Shown one piece after another: positions 1 to 10,000 of a stretch of 64,000 nucleotides of DNA; within the stretch, counting starts at the first letter, position 1, and each line of letters starts with the position of its first letter. Under the pieces are notes generated by a model. The model did not search any database, was not told where the DNA came from, and worked only from the letters and a program-made list of their open reading frames with translations. This DNA is from Trichomonas vaginalis G3 (lineage: Eukaryota; Parabasalia; Trichomonadida; Trichomonadidae): contig NC_067207.1 in assembly GCF_026262505.1 (NCBI RefSeq), positions 21,854,082 through 21,918,081 of the forward strand, read 5' to 3'. Position numbers and translations under genes: made by a program.

Positions 1-57
1 AGTAAAGATTACATGCCGCCTTATATGACAGTTTATGCATGGTTTCGGACGGATTGA
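1..57 (+). CDS. 3' end of a tail-fibre-like protein, cut by the window edge
   Basis: The first 57 bases read rightward as the last residues of a protein ending ..KDYMPPYMTVYAWFRTD. This closely matches the end of the fibre gene of element 2 (KDYMPPYMTVYAWYRVQ). In phage tail-collar proteins this closing PPYxxxYAWYR segment ends the trimeric tip. The gene lies on the same strand as the primase-helicase at 1849, the same relative order as in element 2. Confidence 0.75.
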   Translation, partial: SKDYMPPYMTVYAWFRTD

Positions 58-63
58 AAGTCC
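51..63. repeat. 13-nt hairpin just after the fibre stop (one wobble pair)
   Basis: GGATT-GAA-AGTCC can fold as a 5-bp stem with a 3-nt loop, with one G-T pair. It is homologous in position to the hairpin at 49262-49274 of element 2 and belongs to the recurrent hairpin set described in the findings. Confidence 0.45.
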
Positions 64-124
64 CGAGCTCCAATTCAGCATACCTCAGTAATGAAATTAC
101 AGAATTTTTGAATAAATGAGGGGG

Positions 125-1776
125 GGTCACCATGTGTCACCAGGTCATTTAACTTCTTTAAAAAATGAGACGACATGACATTGTGTCAACAACACAGGAG
201 GAAGGCAATAATGACTTATTTTTGAAGAACTGAAGGTGTCACCAGGTCACCATGTGTCACCAGGTCATTTAACTTCTTTAAAAAATAGTGACAACATGAC
301 ATTTTGACAACAACACGAGAGGAAGGTAGTTATGACTTATTTTTGAAGAACTGAAGGTGTCACCAGGTTGTCATGTTGACGACATGACATTGTGTCAACA
401 ACACAGGAGGAAGGCAATAATGACTTATTTTTGAAGAACTGAAGGTGTCACCAGGTCACCATGTGTCACCAGGTCATTTAACTTCTTTAAAAAATAGTGA
501 CAACATGACATTTTGACAACAACACGAGAGGAAGGTAGTTATGACTTATTTTTGAAGAACTGAAGGTGTCACCAGGTCACCATGTTGACGACATGACATT
601 GTGTCAACAACACGAGAGGAAGGCAATAATGAATTATTTTTGAAGAACTGAAGGTGTCACCAGGTCACCATGTGTCACCAGGTCATTTAACTTCTCTGAA
701 AAAATGTGACAACATGACATTTTGACAACAACACGAGAGGAAGGTAGTTATGACTTATTTTTGAAGAACTGAAGGTGTCACCAGGTCACCATGTTGACGA
801 CATGACATTGTGTCAACAACACGAGAGGAAGGCAATAATGAATTATTTTTGAAGAACTGAAGGTGTCACCAGGTCACCATGTGTCACCAGGTCATTTAAC
901 TTCTTTAAAAAATAGTGACAACATGACATTTTGACAACAACACGAGAGGAAGGTAGTTATGACTTATTTTTGAAGAACTGAAGGTGTCACCAGGTCACCA
1001 TGTTGACGACATGACATTGTGTCAACAACACGAGAGGAAGGCAATAATGAATTATTTTTGAAGAACTGAAGGTGTCACCAGGTCACCATGTGTCACCAGG
1101 TCATTTAACTTCTCTGAAAAAATGTGACAACATGACATTTTGACAACAACACGAGAGGAAGGTAGTTATGACTTATTTTTGAAGAACTGAAGGTGTCACC
1201 AGGTCACCATGTTGACGACATGACATTGTGTCAACAACACGAGAGGAAGGCAATAATGAATTATTTTTGAAGAACTGAAGGTGTCACCAGGTCACCATGT
1301 GTCACCAGGTCATTTAACTTCTTTAAAAAATAGTGACAACATGACATTTTGACAACAACACGAGAGGAAGGTAGTTATGACTTATTTTTGAAGAACTGAA
1401 GGTGTCACCAGGTCACCATGTTGACGACATGACATTGTGTCAACAACACGAGAGGAAGGCAATAATGACTTATTTTTGAAGAACTGAAGGTGTCACCAGG
1501 TCACCATGTGTCACCAGGTCATTTAACTTCTTTAAAAAATAGTGACAACATGACATTTTGACAACAACACGAGAGGAAGGTAGTTATGACTTATTTTTGA
1601 AGAACTGAAGGTGTCACCAGGTTGTCATGTTGACGACATGACATTGTGTCAACAACACAGGAGGAAGGCAATAATGACTTATTTTTGAAGAACTGAAGGT
1701 GTCACCAGGTCACCATGTGTCACCAGGTCATTTAACTTCTTTAAAAAATAGTGACAACATGACATTTTGACAACAG
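125..1776 (+). repeat. Tandem array of a ~208-bp composite repeat, left of the primase-helicase
   Basis: About eight to nine copies of a composite unit fill this stretch. Each unit has two half-units sharing TATTTTTGAAGAACTGAAGG and GTGTCACCAGGTCA. One half carries TTTAACTTCTTTAAAAAATA followed by GTGACAACATGACATTTTG. The other carries GTTGACGACATGACATTGTG. Some junctions form a dyad, TGTCATGT then TGACG then ACATGACA. The array is the mirror image of that at 4178-5058, so the two face the gene between them. No open frame is credible inside it. Confidence 0.9.
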
Positions 1777-1780
1777 TGAC

Positions 1781-1848
1781 GGAAATATGATGCAGCCCAA
1801 AAATAAGGTTAGTTTTAAAATTATTTTTATTTTTTTATTCCTATATAA
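1781..1848 (+). promoter_or_regulatory. Upstream module of the primase-helicase (element 1)
   Basis: The ~65 bases before the ATG (GGAAATATGATGCAG, then AAAATAAGGTTAGTTTT, then a T-rich run ending CTATATAAATG) recur almost unchanged before the primase-helicase of element 2 and before the KilA-N gene. Such conservation in non-coding sequence argues for a shared promoter and leader. No transcript evidence is available. Confidence 0.6.
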
Positions 1849-4161
1849 ATGACAGCAACAAACAACAACAACAACTTTATCGTTTCTGATGAAAAAGTTA
1901 TTGATTCATTAGTTGAGGAATTAGTTGTGGCAGAAACTAAAACCCTCAACGAAAGAATTAATGAAAACAAGATTGATTTACATAACTACCTCAAATATGA
2001 TGGAGGAAGAGGAAGGAAAACTGGTACAGCTTTATTAGTAAATAAAATTTCGAATTTAACGATTATAGATGTTGATATCAATAAATCATACAATGATGAA
2101 CTTAAAGAAACAGTTAGAAAAGACATTTTATCAAAACTTTCGGATAAAGATGTTATCGTTAAAACCGCTTCAGGAGGTCTTCACATTTATTGCAACACTA
2201 ATTTCTTCTATTCAACCTCGAACAGAATGATTAAATGTTATTCCTGCAATGATTATGATATTGACATAATGACTTCTATGGATGATTCAAAGCGTTCATT
2301 AGTGGTTATGGCTGATTCAAGAGTTCGCAAGAATGCAACAGAACCAATCAATACATACTCATTCATTCGTGGAAGTTATGATTCAACATTAACTAGAACA
2401 GTGAATGATATATTAAATGATTTGAATATTAAGGTAAGAGTTGAACAGAAGAATGAAGAAATAAAGACTATCATGAATGAAAACAAAGATGTAAACATTG
2501 ACGATAAACTTGCCCAGAGCATAGTTGATGGCATCTGTGATTTTGAAGTACATAATGACGGTGGAAACATGAATTTAGAAAAAGAAGTTACATTATTCAC
2601 ACTGTTTCAAGCTATTAATTCGTTACCTAATCATTTGATTAATGAAGCATACGATAACGTTTATAACTTCTGCAATTTAACAGAAAATGCAAAAAGTAAT
2701 TTTGAAAAAGCACGTGATAGATATGCACATTTAATGACTTCTCCATTTGTTTTGGTAAAGATTCTAAAACTATATCAAAAGGAATATTATGATGAATATG
2801 TTTTGCCTTTATTACGTAAGCCAAAAATAACATTTGATATAAAACTTGATGACTCGTTTTTGATAACAGATATTAGACGCAAGGCTGAAAATCATCAGTA
2901 TAAAAACAGTTCTGAAGTAATTGAGGATTTATCACGTGTAATCCGTTTTGTAGATTGTGGAAACAAATATTTCATTCAAAAGGACTATAATATCCACGAC
3001 AAAATGAATCAAATATCATTTGTTCTTCAGTCAAACATGAAAGAGTCACTCAAAATGATTAAATTATTTAATGAAGAAGGTAAAACAATAACAGCATGGG
3101 ACGTACTACTAAATCAATTGTCTTCATTAACCGTTAAGGGTGTTTGCTTTAAATCTGATTCCCCAGATGTTTTCTCAACGTTTCAAGGTTATAAATACAA
3201 CATTCTTGAAAAGCTTGATTACTCAAAAATTGAGATGTTTATGGATTTCATTAAAGAAGCCATTTGTGATAATAACGATGAAGTGTATAAATACCTACTC
3301 GGCTGGATTGCATCAATGATTCAACATCCTGGAATCAAGAATGAAACAGCAATTATTTTGAAAGGACTTCAGGGAACAGGTAAAAACAGATTTACAGACA
3401 TTATTTCTGAACTTCTCGCTGGTTATTCATGTAAAAACATTACTGAAATAAGTGAGTTAACGGGTAATTTCAACTCAGTAGTTGAAAATAAAATGTTTCT
3501 TGTACTTAATGAACTCAAGAATGTTGGTGAAGACAGACTCGCAAACTTCAACGCTTTGAAATCAATTATAACGGATAATGAGATTAGAATTAATGAAAAG
3601 AATCAACCCAGAAGAACTGCTCAGAACGTTGCAAACTTCATTTTGGTAACTAATAACGTTTACCCTGTCAAAATTGAAGTTGGAGACAGAAGATATGTAG
3701 TTTTAAGAGTTAATGGTAAATTCAAGGGTCAATTTGATTACTTCAAGAATTTAATGGATTCATGCACAAAGGAATTTTATGATAACCTTTTAACATATTT
3801 TATGCAATATGACCTTTCATCATTTAATGTACGAATCATTCCGATGACTGAAGCCAAACAAGATTTAATTGAATTATCAACAAATCCTTTAGATGTATGG
3901 ATAAATACACATTATGATGAATTGTGTGCAGGTATGATGTGTAAAAATGCTCTATTCTGCAAACCATCAGACATGAAAGACAAAAACTTTCAAATGAGTA
4001 TTAAGGATAAATGTGATAGGAAACAGATAAGAATAGATGGTAAACAAACATGGTGTTATGTTTTGAAAGAAGAAATGAAAGGATTATATAAACAGGTTGA
4101 ACTAAACGATAATGAGGATTCATTTACTGACGATGAAATACCTGTAAATGATGCTTTATAA
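1849..4161 (+). CDS. Primase (AEP/prim-pol) - superfamily 3 helicase
   Basis: A 770-residue replication protein of the D5-like primase-helicase type found in large DNA viruses, virophages and Polintons. The N-terminal part has archaeo-eukaryotic primase signatures: an acidic IDVDIN motif near residue 74 and TASGGLHIY near 107. The C-terminal part is an SF3 ATPase: Walker A GLQGTGKNR near 506, Walker B-like FLVLNELK, then FILVTNN (motif C) and GDRRYV. It would prime and unwind element DNA. It lies between two facing repeat arrays and is about 97% identical in protein to the gene at 45037-47349. The ATG follows CTATATAA, as in other genes of the element. The primase assignment rests on two motifs; the helicase assignment is firmer. 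Confidence 0.85.
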   Translation: MTATNNNNNFIVSDEKVIDSLVEELVVAETKTLNERINENKIDLHNYLKYDGGRGRKTGTALLVNKISNLTIIDVDINKSYNDELKETVRKDILSKLSDKDVIVKTASGGLHIYCNTNFFYSTSNRMIKCYSCNDYDIDIMTSMDDSKRSLVVMADSRVRKNATEPINTYSFIRGSYDSTLTRTVNDILNDLNIKVRVEQKNEEIKTIMNENKDVNIDDKLAQSIVDGICDFEVHNDGGNMNLEKEVTLFTLFQAINSLPNHLINEAYDNVYNFCNLTENAKSNFEKARDRYAHLMTSPFVLVKILKLYQKEYYDEYVLPLLRKPKITFDIKLDDSFLITDIRRKAENHQYKNSSEVIEDLSRVIRFVDCGNKYFIQKDYNIHDKMNQISFVLQSNMKESLKMIKLFNEEGKTITAWDVLLNQLSSLTVKGVCFKSDSPDVFSTFQGYKYNILEKLDYSKIEMFMDFIKEAICDNNDEVYKYLLGWIASMIQHPGIKNETAIILKGLQGTGKNRFTDIISELLAGYSCKNITEISELTGNFNSVVENKMFLVLNELKNVGEDRLANFNALKSIITDNEIRINEKNQPRRTAQNVANFILVTNNVYPVKIEVGDRRYVVLRVNGKFKGQFDYFKNLMDSCTKEFYDNLLTYFMQYDLSSFNVRIIPMTEAKQDLIELSTNPLDVWINTHYDELCAGMMCKNALFCKPSDMKDKNFQMSIKDKCDRKQIRIDGKQTWCYVLKEEMKGLYKQVELNDNEDSFTDDEIPVNDAL

Positions 4162-4177
4162 AGTATGATTGGAATTT

Positions 4178-5058
4178 ATTTTTGCCTTCCTCTCGTGTTG
4201 TTGTCAAAATGTCATGTTGTCACTATTTTTTAAAGAAGTTAAATGACCTGGTGACACATGGTGACCTGGTGACACCTTCAGTTCTTCAAAAATAAGTCAT
4301 TATTGCCTTCCTCCTGTGTTGTTGACACAATGTCATGTCGTCAACATGACAACCTGGTGACACCTTCAGTTCTTCAAAAATAAGTCATAACTACCTTCCT
4401 CTCGTGTTGTTGTCAAAATGTCATGTTGTCACATTTTTTCAGAGAAGTTAAATGACCTGGTGACACATGGTGACCTGGTGACACCTTCAGTTCTTCAAAA
4501 ATAATTCATTATTGCCTTCCTCTCGTGTTGTTGACACAATGTCATGTCGTCAACATGGTGACCTGGTGACACCTTCAGTTCTTCAAAAATAAGTCATAAC
4601 TACCTTCCTCTCGTGTTGTTGTCAAAATGTCATGTTGTCACATTTTTTCAGAGAAGTTAAATGACCTGGTGACACATGGTGACCTGGTGACACCTTCAGT
4701 TCTTCAAAAATAAGTCATTATTGCCTTCCTCTCGTGTTGTTGACACAATGTCATGTCGTCAACATGACAACCTGGTGACACCTTCAGTTCTTCAAAAATA
4801 AGTCATAACTACCTTCCTCTCGTGTTGTTGTCAAAATGTCATGTTGTCACATTTTTTCAGAGAAGTTAAATGACCTGGTGACACATGGTGACCTGGTGAC
4901 ACCTTCAGTTCTTCAAAAATAAGTCATTATTGCCTTCCTCTCGTGTTGTTGACACAATGTCATGTCGTCAACATGACAACCTGGTGACACCTTCAGTTCT
5001 TCAAAAATAAGTCATTATTGCCTTCCTCTCGTGTTGTTGTCAAAATGTCATGTTGTCA
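4178..5058 (-). repeat. Tandem array, inverted relative to 125-1776, right of the primase-helicase
   Basis: About four composite units in reverse orientation (CCTTCAGTTCTTCAAAAATA, GGTGACCTGGTGACACC, TGTCATGTCGTCAACATGAC). With the left array it makes long inverted repeats around the gene. Most differences between units are at the half-unit joints (GGTGACC against GACAACC), consistent with unequal exchange. Confidence 0.88.
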
Positions 5059-5102
5059 CAAACTTTAGAACAGCATAATTTAAATTTTTATTTTTATCAT
5101 AA

Positions 5103-5267
5103 ATGAATACCCCACAAGCTCAAAATTTACCACGAATCATAACAAGGGAGGAAATGATAAAAATGATGCGAGAACTTGCTAAAAATAACAAACCACTTAA
5201 ACTGAGAAAATGCGGTTATGCAGTAATGATGGAAAGAGAGATGTTGTCGAAGAGGAATAAAAATTAA
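5103..5267 (+). CDS. Small protein of unknown function (54 aa), Polinton
   Basis: A short frame beginning MNTPQAQNLPRIITREEMIK, rich in Lys, Met and Arg and ending KRNKN. It follows TTTTTATTTTTATCATAA directly before the ATG, the leader style of the other element genes; this is the main reason to believe it. Its stop overlaps the stop of the convergent gene at 5264-5527. No family recognised. Confidence 0.5.
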   Translation: MNTPQAQNLPRIITREEMIKMMRELAKNNKPLKLRKCGYAVMMEREMLSKRNKN

Positions 5268-5527
5268 ATTTGGATAGAGTTTAAAAATTCATCTTTATTA
5301 AATTCATCTCTTCCAACCAATTTATTTATTCTATTAAATTCTTTTATTTTTGCTTCACTCAGTTTAATGATTGAACGGTAAGTTTCTAATTTTTCGATTA
5401 TTTCTTTATCGTTTTCAACCTCACCACATTGCGGCTTCTTTTTGTAATAACATATTTTTGATTTAATTCTGTTTAGTTTCTTTTTATATTCATCGTCTGG
5501 ACTCTTGACTGCTTTGTTGTCACTCAT
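5264..5527 (-). CDS. Hypothetical coiled-coil-like small protein (87 aa), Polinton
   Basis: Strongly charged (MSDNKAVKSPDDEYKKKLNR...), probably helical throughout, with no recognisable domain. It sits downstream of the integrase on the same strand. Its ATG is preceded by an AT-rich leader (TTTTTTATTTCGTAAGAAATG) like those of the neighbouring element genes. Confidence 0.55.
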   Translation of the reverse strand: MSDNKAVKSPDDEYKKKLNRIKSKICYYKKKPQCGEVENDKEIIEKLETYRSIIKLSEAKIKEFNRINKLVGRDEFNKDEFLNSIQI

Positions 5528-5546
5528 TTCTTACGAAATAAAAAAA

Positions 5547-6716
5547 TTAAATATTATTTAAATATAATGGAGTAATAAAATAAATCGGAATTTCTATTAA
5601 TTTATTGTCAACTTCAACTAATGCATTGCCGTTAATATATCTAACAAATTCAGCTATTGTGTCAAATCTTCGTCTTCTTTTTGTCATTGATTTATCAGTT
5701 TTTCCATAATCGAGATGAATCAAAACTTTATCCCCTTGTTTAAAATTCATGAACCCCGAATTAATTTGTTCACGTTTAACATCATTCAACCTTTCCATTT
5801 GCTTTCTAATATATTCCCATTCTTTTGAAATATCATTTTTCATTTCCACTGGTTTCATGTTAATAGTTCTATGCCATGTATTATTGTAATAATATACTAA
5901 CTGCTGTATGATGGAGTCATGATTTCCATCCCAGTATATCTGACCGTTAACCCCTAACGCATCTCTAAGAGTTCTCATTACCGCATCAACTATTTTATTA
6001 TGAAACGTATATGGAGAGGATGAGAAGTAAAAATTAATTTGTGGGAAATAATGAGTCATAGCTGCCTGAAATCCTTTATCACCATCACCCCTGATATTAT
6101 CTACTCTTTCCTGATCTAGTAAGTATTGAATAGCTCTTCTTGTTTCCTGTTCTGTTTTCCCTTTCACCGGAATGCAATATAAATATCTAGTGTTAATGTT
6201 AATGGCAAATAAATAAGTAATATTTCCTTTTGAATATTCCAGATGATCAATTTCGTATGAATATGGATATGGTGCAAATGAAGGGCGACTAAATTTTTCC
6301 TTTAACGGTTGAATTTTCGGGTCAATTGGTTTATTTAATATCTTGAAATCCTTTTTAAAATCTTTTTGCTTCTTAAATGTTTGAAATGGATATGATAAAG
6401 TGAATGATGAAGGATTAACTGAAGGAGGAGGAGGTACTACTGTTGGAGGTTTTGGTGTTGCAAGTGGTTTAATTTTATCTGCTTTGATTTTGGATTTCAT
6501 TCCTTCCTTCATTAATTCTGGATGTATTCTATTCATTTGTTTTAAATATGCTGTATATAAAGGTTTGATATACTTTCCCGCTTCGAGTTTATGTTGAAGG
6601 ATGAATTCCAAAAGTTGATCTTCATTTAAAAGTCGGGCTGAATGTGGTTTAACTAATGAATCATAAATTAAAGCTTGTGCATCATTTATGAGCTGCTGAA
6701 CCTGGGTGTTTTGCAC
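5547..6716 (-). CDS. Polinton integrase, retroviral-type DDE (rve) fold
   Basis: Retroviral-like integrase that would insert the element and create its 6-bp target duplication. The catalytic core begins near residue 150 (YEIDHLEYSKGNITYLFAIN), followed by RGDGDKGF near 209 and a region resembling HNKxVDAVMRTLRD in the third catalytic segment. A C-terminal part (KFKQGDKVLIHLDYGK onward) resembles the SH3/chromodomain-like tail of Polinton integrases. A Pro-rich linker (residues ~90-105) precedes the core. The open frame has no ATG at its beginning, so the true start is unresolved. It lies between the 87-aa gene and the 125-aa gene. Confidence 0.8.
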   Translation of the reverse strand: MQNTQVQQLINDAQALIYDSLVKPHSARLLNEDQLLEFILQHKLEAGKYIKPLYTAYLKQMNRIHPELMKEGMKSKIKADKIKPLATPKPPTVVPPPPSVNPSSFTLSYPFQTFKKQKDFKKDFKILNKPIDPKIQPLKEKFSRPSFAPYPYSYEIDHLEYSKGNITYLFAININTRYLYCIPVKGKTEQETRRAIQYLLDQERVDNIRGDGDKGFQAAMTHYFPQINFYFSSSPYTFHNKIVDAVMRTLRDALGVNGQIYWDGNHDSIIQQLVYYYNNTWHRTINMKPVEMKNDISKEWEYIRKQMERLNDVKREQINSGFMNFKQGDKVLIHLDYGKTDKSMTKRRRRFDTIAEFVRYINGNALVEVDNKLIEIPIYFITPLYLNNI

Positions 6717-7063
6717 CTTTTGTTTTTTTCCTTTGGTTTTTGCTCAGGATTATATAATTTATATAATTCATCAATATCTTCTTCTGTTAATACTTTATTT
6801 TTGAAATCTTTCAACTGTTTAAGTTGTGATTTAGTTTTTCCCTTTGAATATTCATTATTTTTAATTTTGTCTTTAATTTCAGAAATTATTTTATTATGAT
6901 ATTTCAAAATTTCATTTTTATAATATGGATAATAATATTCCATATCATCACCCGTTATATTGTTATTATATTTTTGGAGATATGCTTTTAATTCATAATA
7001 ATTAAGAAAATTTTGATTAAATACTAAATCATCAATTAAATTTTTTAAATCTACGCTATTCAT
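6686..7063 (-). CDS. Hypothetical protein (125 aa), Polinton
   Basis: A Lys/Tyr/Asn-rich helical protein beginning MNSVDLKNLIDDLVFNQNFL, with a Tyr-rich stretch (MEYYYPYYKNEIL). The ATG follows TTATTTTTATATAA, the usual element leader. It lies between PolB and the integrase on the same strand and overlaps the beginning of the integrase frame. No family recognised; it may belong functionally to the integrase. Confidence 0.5.
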   Translation of the reverse strand: MNSVDLKNLIDDLVFNQNFLNYYELKAYLQKYNNNITGDDMEYYYPYYKNEILKYHNKIISEIKDKIKNNEYSKGKTKSQLKQLKDFKNKVLTEEDIDELYKLYNPEQKPKEKNKRCKTPRFSSS

Positions 7064-7087
7064 TTATATAAAAATAAAATAAGTGTT

Positions 7088-10000
7088 TTAAATAAATGGC
7101 ATACAACATCCATTTTCACAACATACAGCCTTAGTGTGTGCTCCTGTTAATGCAGTCTTACCAATTGTTAAGCGAGTCATTGACCCATTTTTAAGTTGTA
7201 AATTAATATTTTGACCATCAAATATCACTTTATCATTTATTATATCCAAATAATTTTTAGGTGTTAATTGTTTATTTTGTCGTAAACTAACACCTTTCAT
7301 TTTTTGTGCAATCTTTTTGAAGGAGTCTTCACCAATCATTCCGTTGAATGATGTATAACACTTAGGGCATAAAGCAACCATGTTATCACCTTGTTTCTCA
7401 ATTGCTAAACCCAATAATTTTTTCTCATGTGCTTTTTCTTCAGCTTTATTCTTTAATTTAGGTTTAAATTTCTCATCAAAACAGAAGAAATCAAAAGGTG
7501 CGAATTTGAAAATGTTTTTATCATAAAATTTTTTATCGGTTACAATCGCTTGAAATGCTTGAGTGTTCGGAAGATTTGGGTCGCCAGCGATTGCCCAATA
7601 AGATGAATCAGTATCACCTTCAATGAAATGAAAACGATTAACATCCAAGCATTTATACATAAAATCATAAATGAAAACCAAATACCAGTATTTTGCGTTA
7701 TCTAAAGTGAAGAATGCCTCTTGTAAACATGTTTCACATCTATAAAATCTATCTTTGAGCATCAGTTGATATGTATCCTCACCTATTTCTCTTATGTTTT
7801 TAAACTTATTTGCCATACATGCAACGCGTGCCTTCTGTGCATTCATTATTTTAGTCTTTGCGTAATTTTGTGTATTCATTGCATCGTAACCATATGATCC
7901 ATTAAGTGAAATCTTGCAAAATAAACTTTTTCCTTTATTTCCTTCTAATTCAGCCTTTTGTCTTTCGTTCATAAATTTGTTCGCAAATTCATTAAAACAA
8001 GTGTTTTTCGTGAATGTTAAAATTGATTGAATGTCATCAATGATAAAATGAAATCTGTCGATTAGATACCAAAGATAATAAGAAGAAAATGGTTGATATT
8101 GGTTGTGTGTTGATGCTAACTGAGTTAATTTCACCTGTTTCTGGTCAACCGGTAGATTGTTTGATTTCATGTAATTATACATAAAACCACCAATTGTTTT
8201 TTCATCTGTGATAATATCTAAGTTTCTTATTATCGGTAAAAAGTTTATGTAATCATTAATGTATTTTTCATCAATGTGACCCTTTACTTCAGCCACGAAT
8301 AAATTATTTTTCTTCTTAATAATTCCCAGTGCTTTTGCTTTCTTTGTTGCTGTATCACAAATGATAACACCATTCAATCTTCCCGGCATATACATTTTAT
8401 GGTCAGTATATTGAATGAAATCATGAGGATTAGATGAAAATGATGAAGGATATAATGAATTAAAATCAACACCAACGAAATGAGTCATGATGTTGGTGGT
8501 GTCCTCATTTGATACTGTTTTAGTTTCTGGACTATATGAAAGTTTATTAATGTGCGTGATTCCTTTAAGATTTACTCTATGTTGAACATTTGATAGACCA
8601 CCAGTAATTCCATTACGGAGGATGTGATACGCTTCCACTGAATCTAAAGTCATTGGTAAATTATTTTTTAATGCATAATTTCTTAAATTGATTCTTAAAC
8701 GTTGAACATCTTCATCTTTATTTGATTTTACGACATTGCAATAACAACACATTAACTGACAATTTTCTTTAGTATGTGGTTTTTCATTATCAATTCTATC
8801 CAATGTTGGTTTATTTGCATATGTAAACGCTTTACCACACATTTTACATTTAGATGAAAGGATTAAATCGTGAAAATATTGATAGTCATCCATTGAAACA
8901 TTATTTTTGGTATCTCTTTTCGCCTTTTCATCTTGTTTCTTATATGATTCAATTTTATATTTCCAATACTTTTTCGTTAATTCAAAACTTGATTCTATCT
9001 CTTCCTCAGGATATGTTTCGTTAGGATTGAAGTTCTTATATGCTAACGCGTAACGAATCATTGATGCATTAGATGATAAAGAAAGATTATGAAGCATATC
9101 AATTTTATAAACAAATGTTTCTTCAATAATTTTATCAATTGGGTCAATCATAATTTCAACGTCTTTATTGCAATAATGAATAAAATATTCTAATCTATTC
9201 TCAAAATTTTTAGCATCATTGAGATATATTTGATAATCACTATCTGATATTGTTTCTTGTGTTAATGCTGAATAAAATGAATCTTGAGTGAATGGTTCCT
9301 TTTTATATAATTCATCTTCGTAATTCTCCCATGTGATGAATTGATATGGGAAAAAGGATTTAACACGTGTTTTATTGTTTCCGAAATCTTGAGTGAATTG
9401 GTCTAATGTCCCACCCGCTATATAATTTCTGATGTCAATAAATCTCAATTCATATGGAACGTTTGTTTTCTTTACAATGATTTGCTTAAATTGTGAAGAA
9501 GAACCCAGCATTGATTTTATCTTCCATTTTGCAGTATTTAAATCACGAAGAATTAAATTTAAATCAAACTTTCCCGAATTAAAACCTATGATATTCACTT
9601 TATTGAATTCCTCATCTAGAAGTTCTTTAAATGCTTCCTTCTGTTTCTCATTTAATGTATTCATTAATTCTTCATATTGTTCAATATTTGATTTAGCAAC
9701 TAATGAACAGGTTGAAAATAAAAATTCAATCCAATCAGAGATGAACGAATCACTTGATGTTAAGCAAAAATTCCTTGTATATGTTTTATCGTTTAATTTA
9801 ACCGTTGATGATACCATAAATGGTTTTAAGTAAGCGTTCAAAGTTGCACATTCAGAAAGTAGAAGTTCTTCTTTAGTCTCTAATGTTTCGAAGTCAAAAG
9901 TAATATAATATCTTGTTGGTTTATAATATTCCTGCAAATTATGTGCTAATAGCCACTGATATATCTTCTGTTTCGTGATATGTGGTGCATATGGTTGCTG

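Noticed and set aside
125-1776. CRISPR array
   Set aside because: Repeats are directly abutting composite units without unique spacers, in a eukaryotic transposon.
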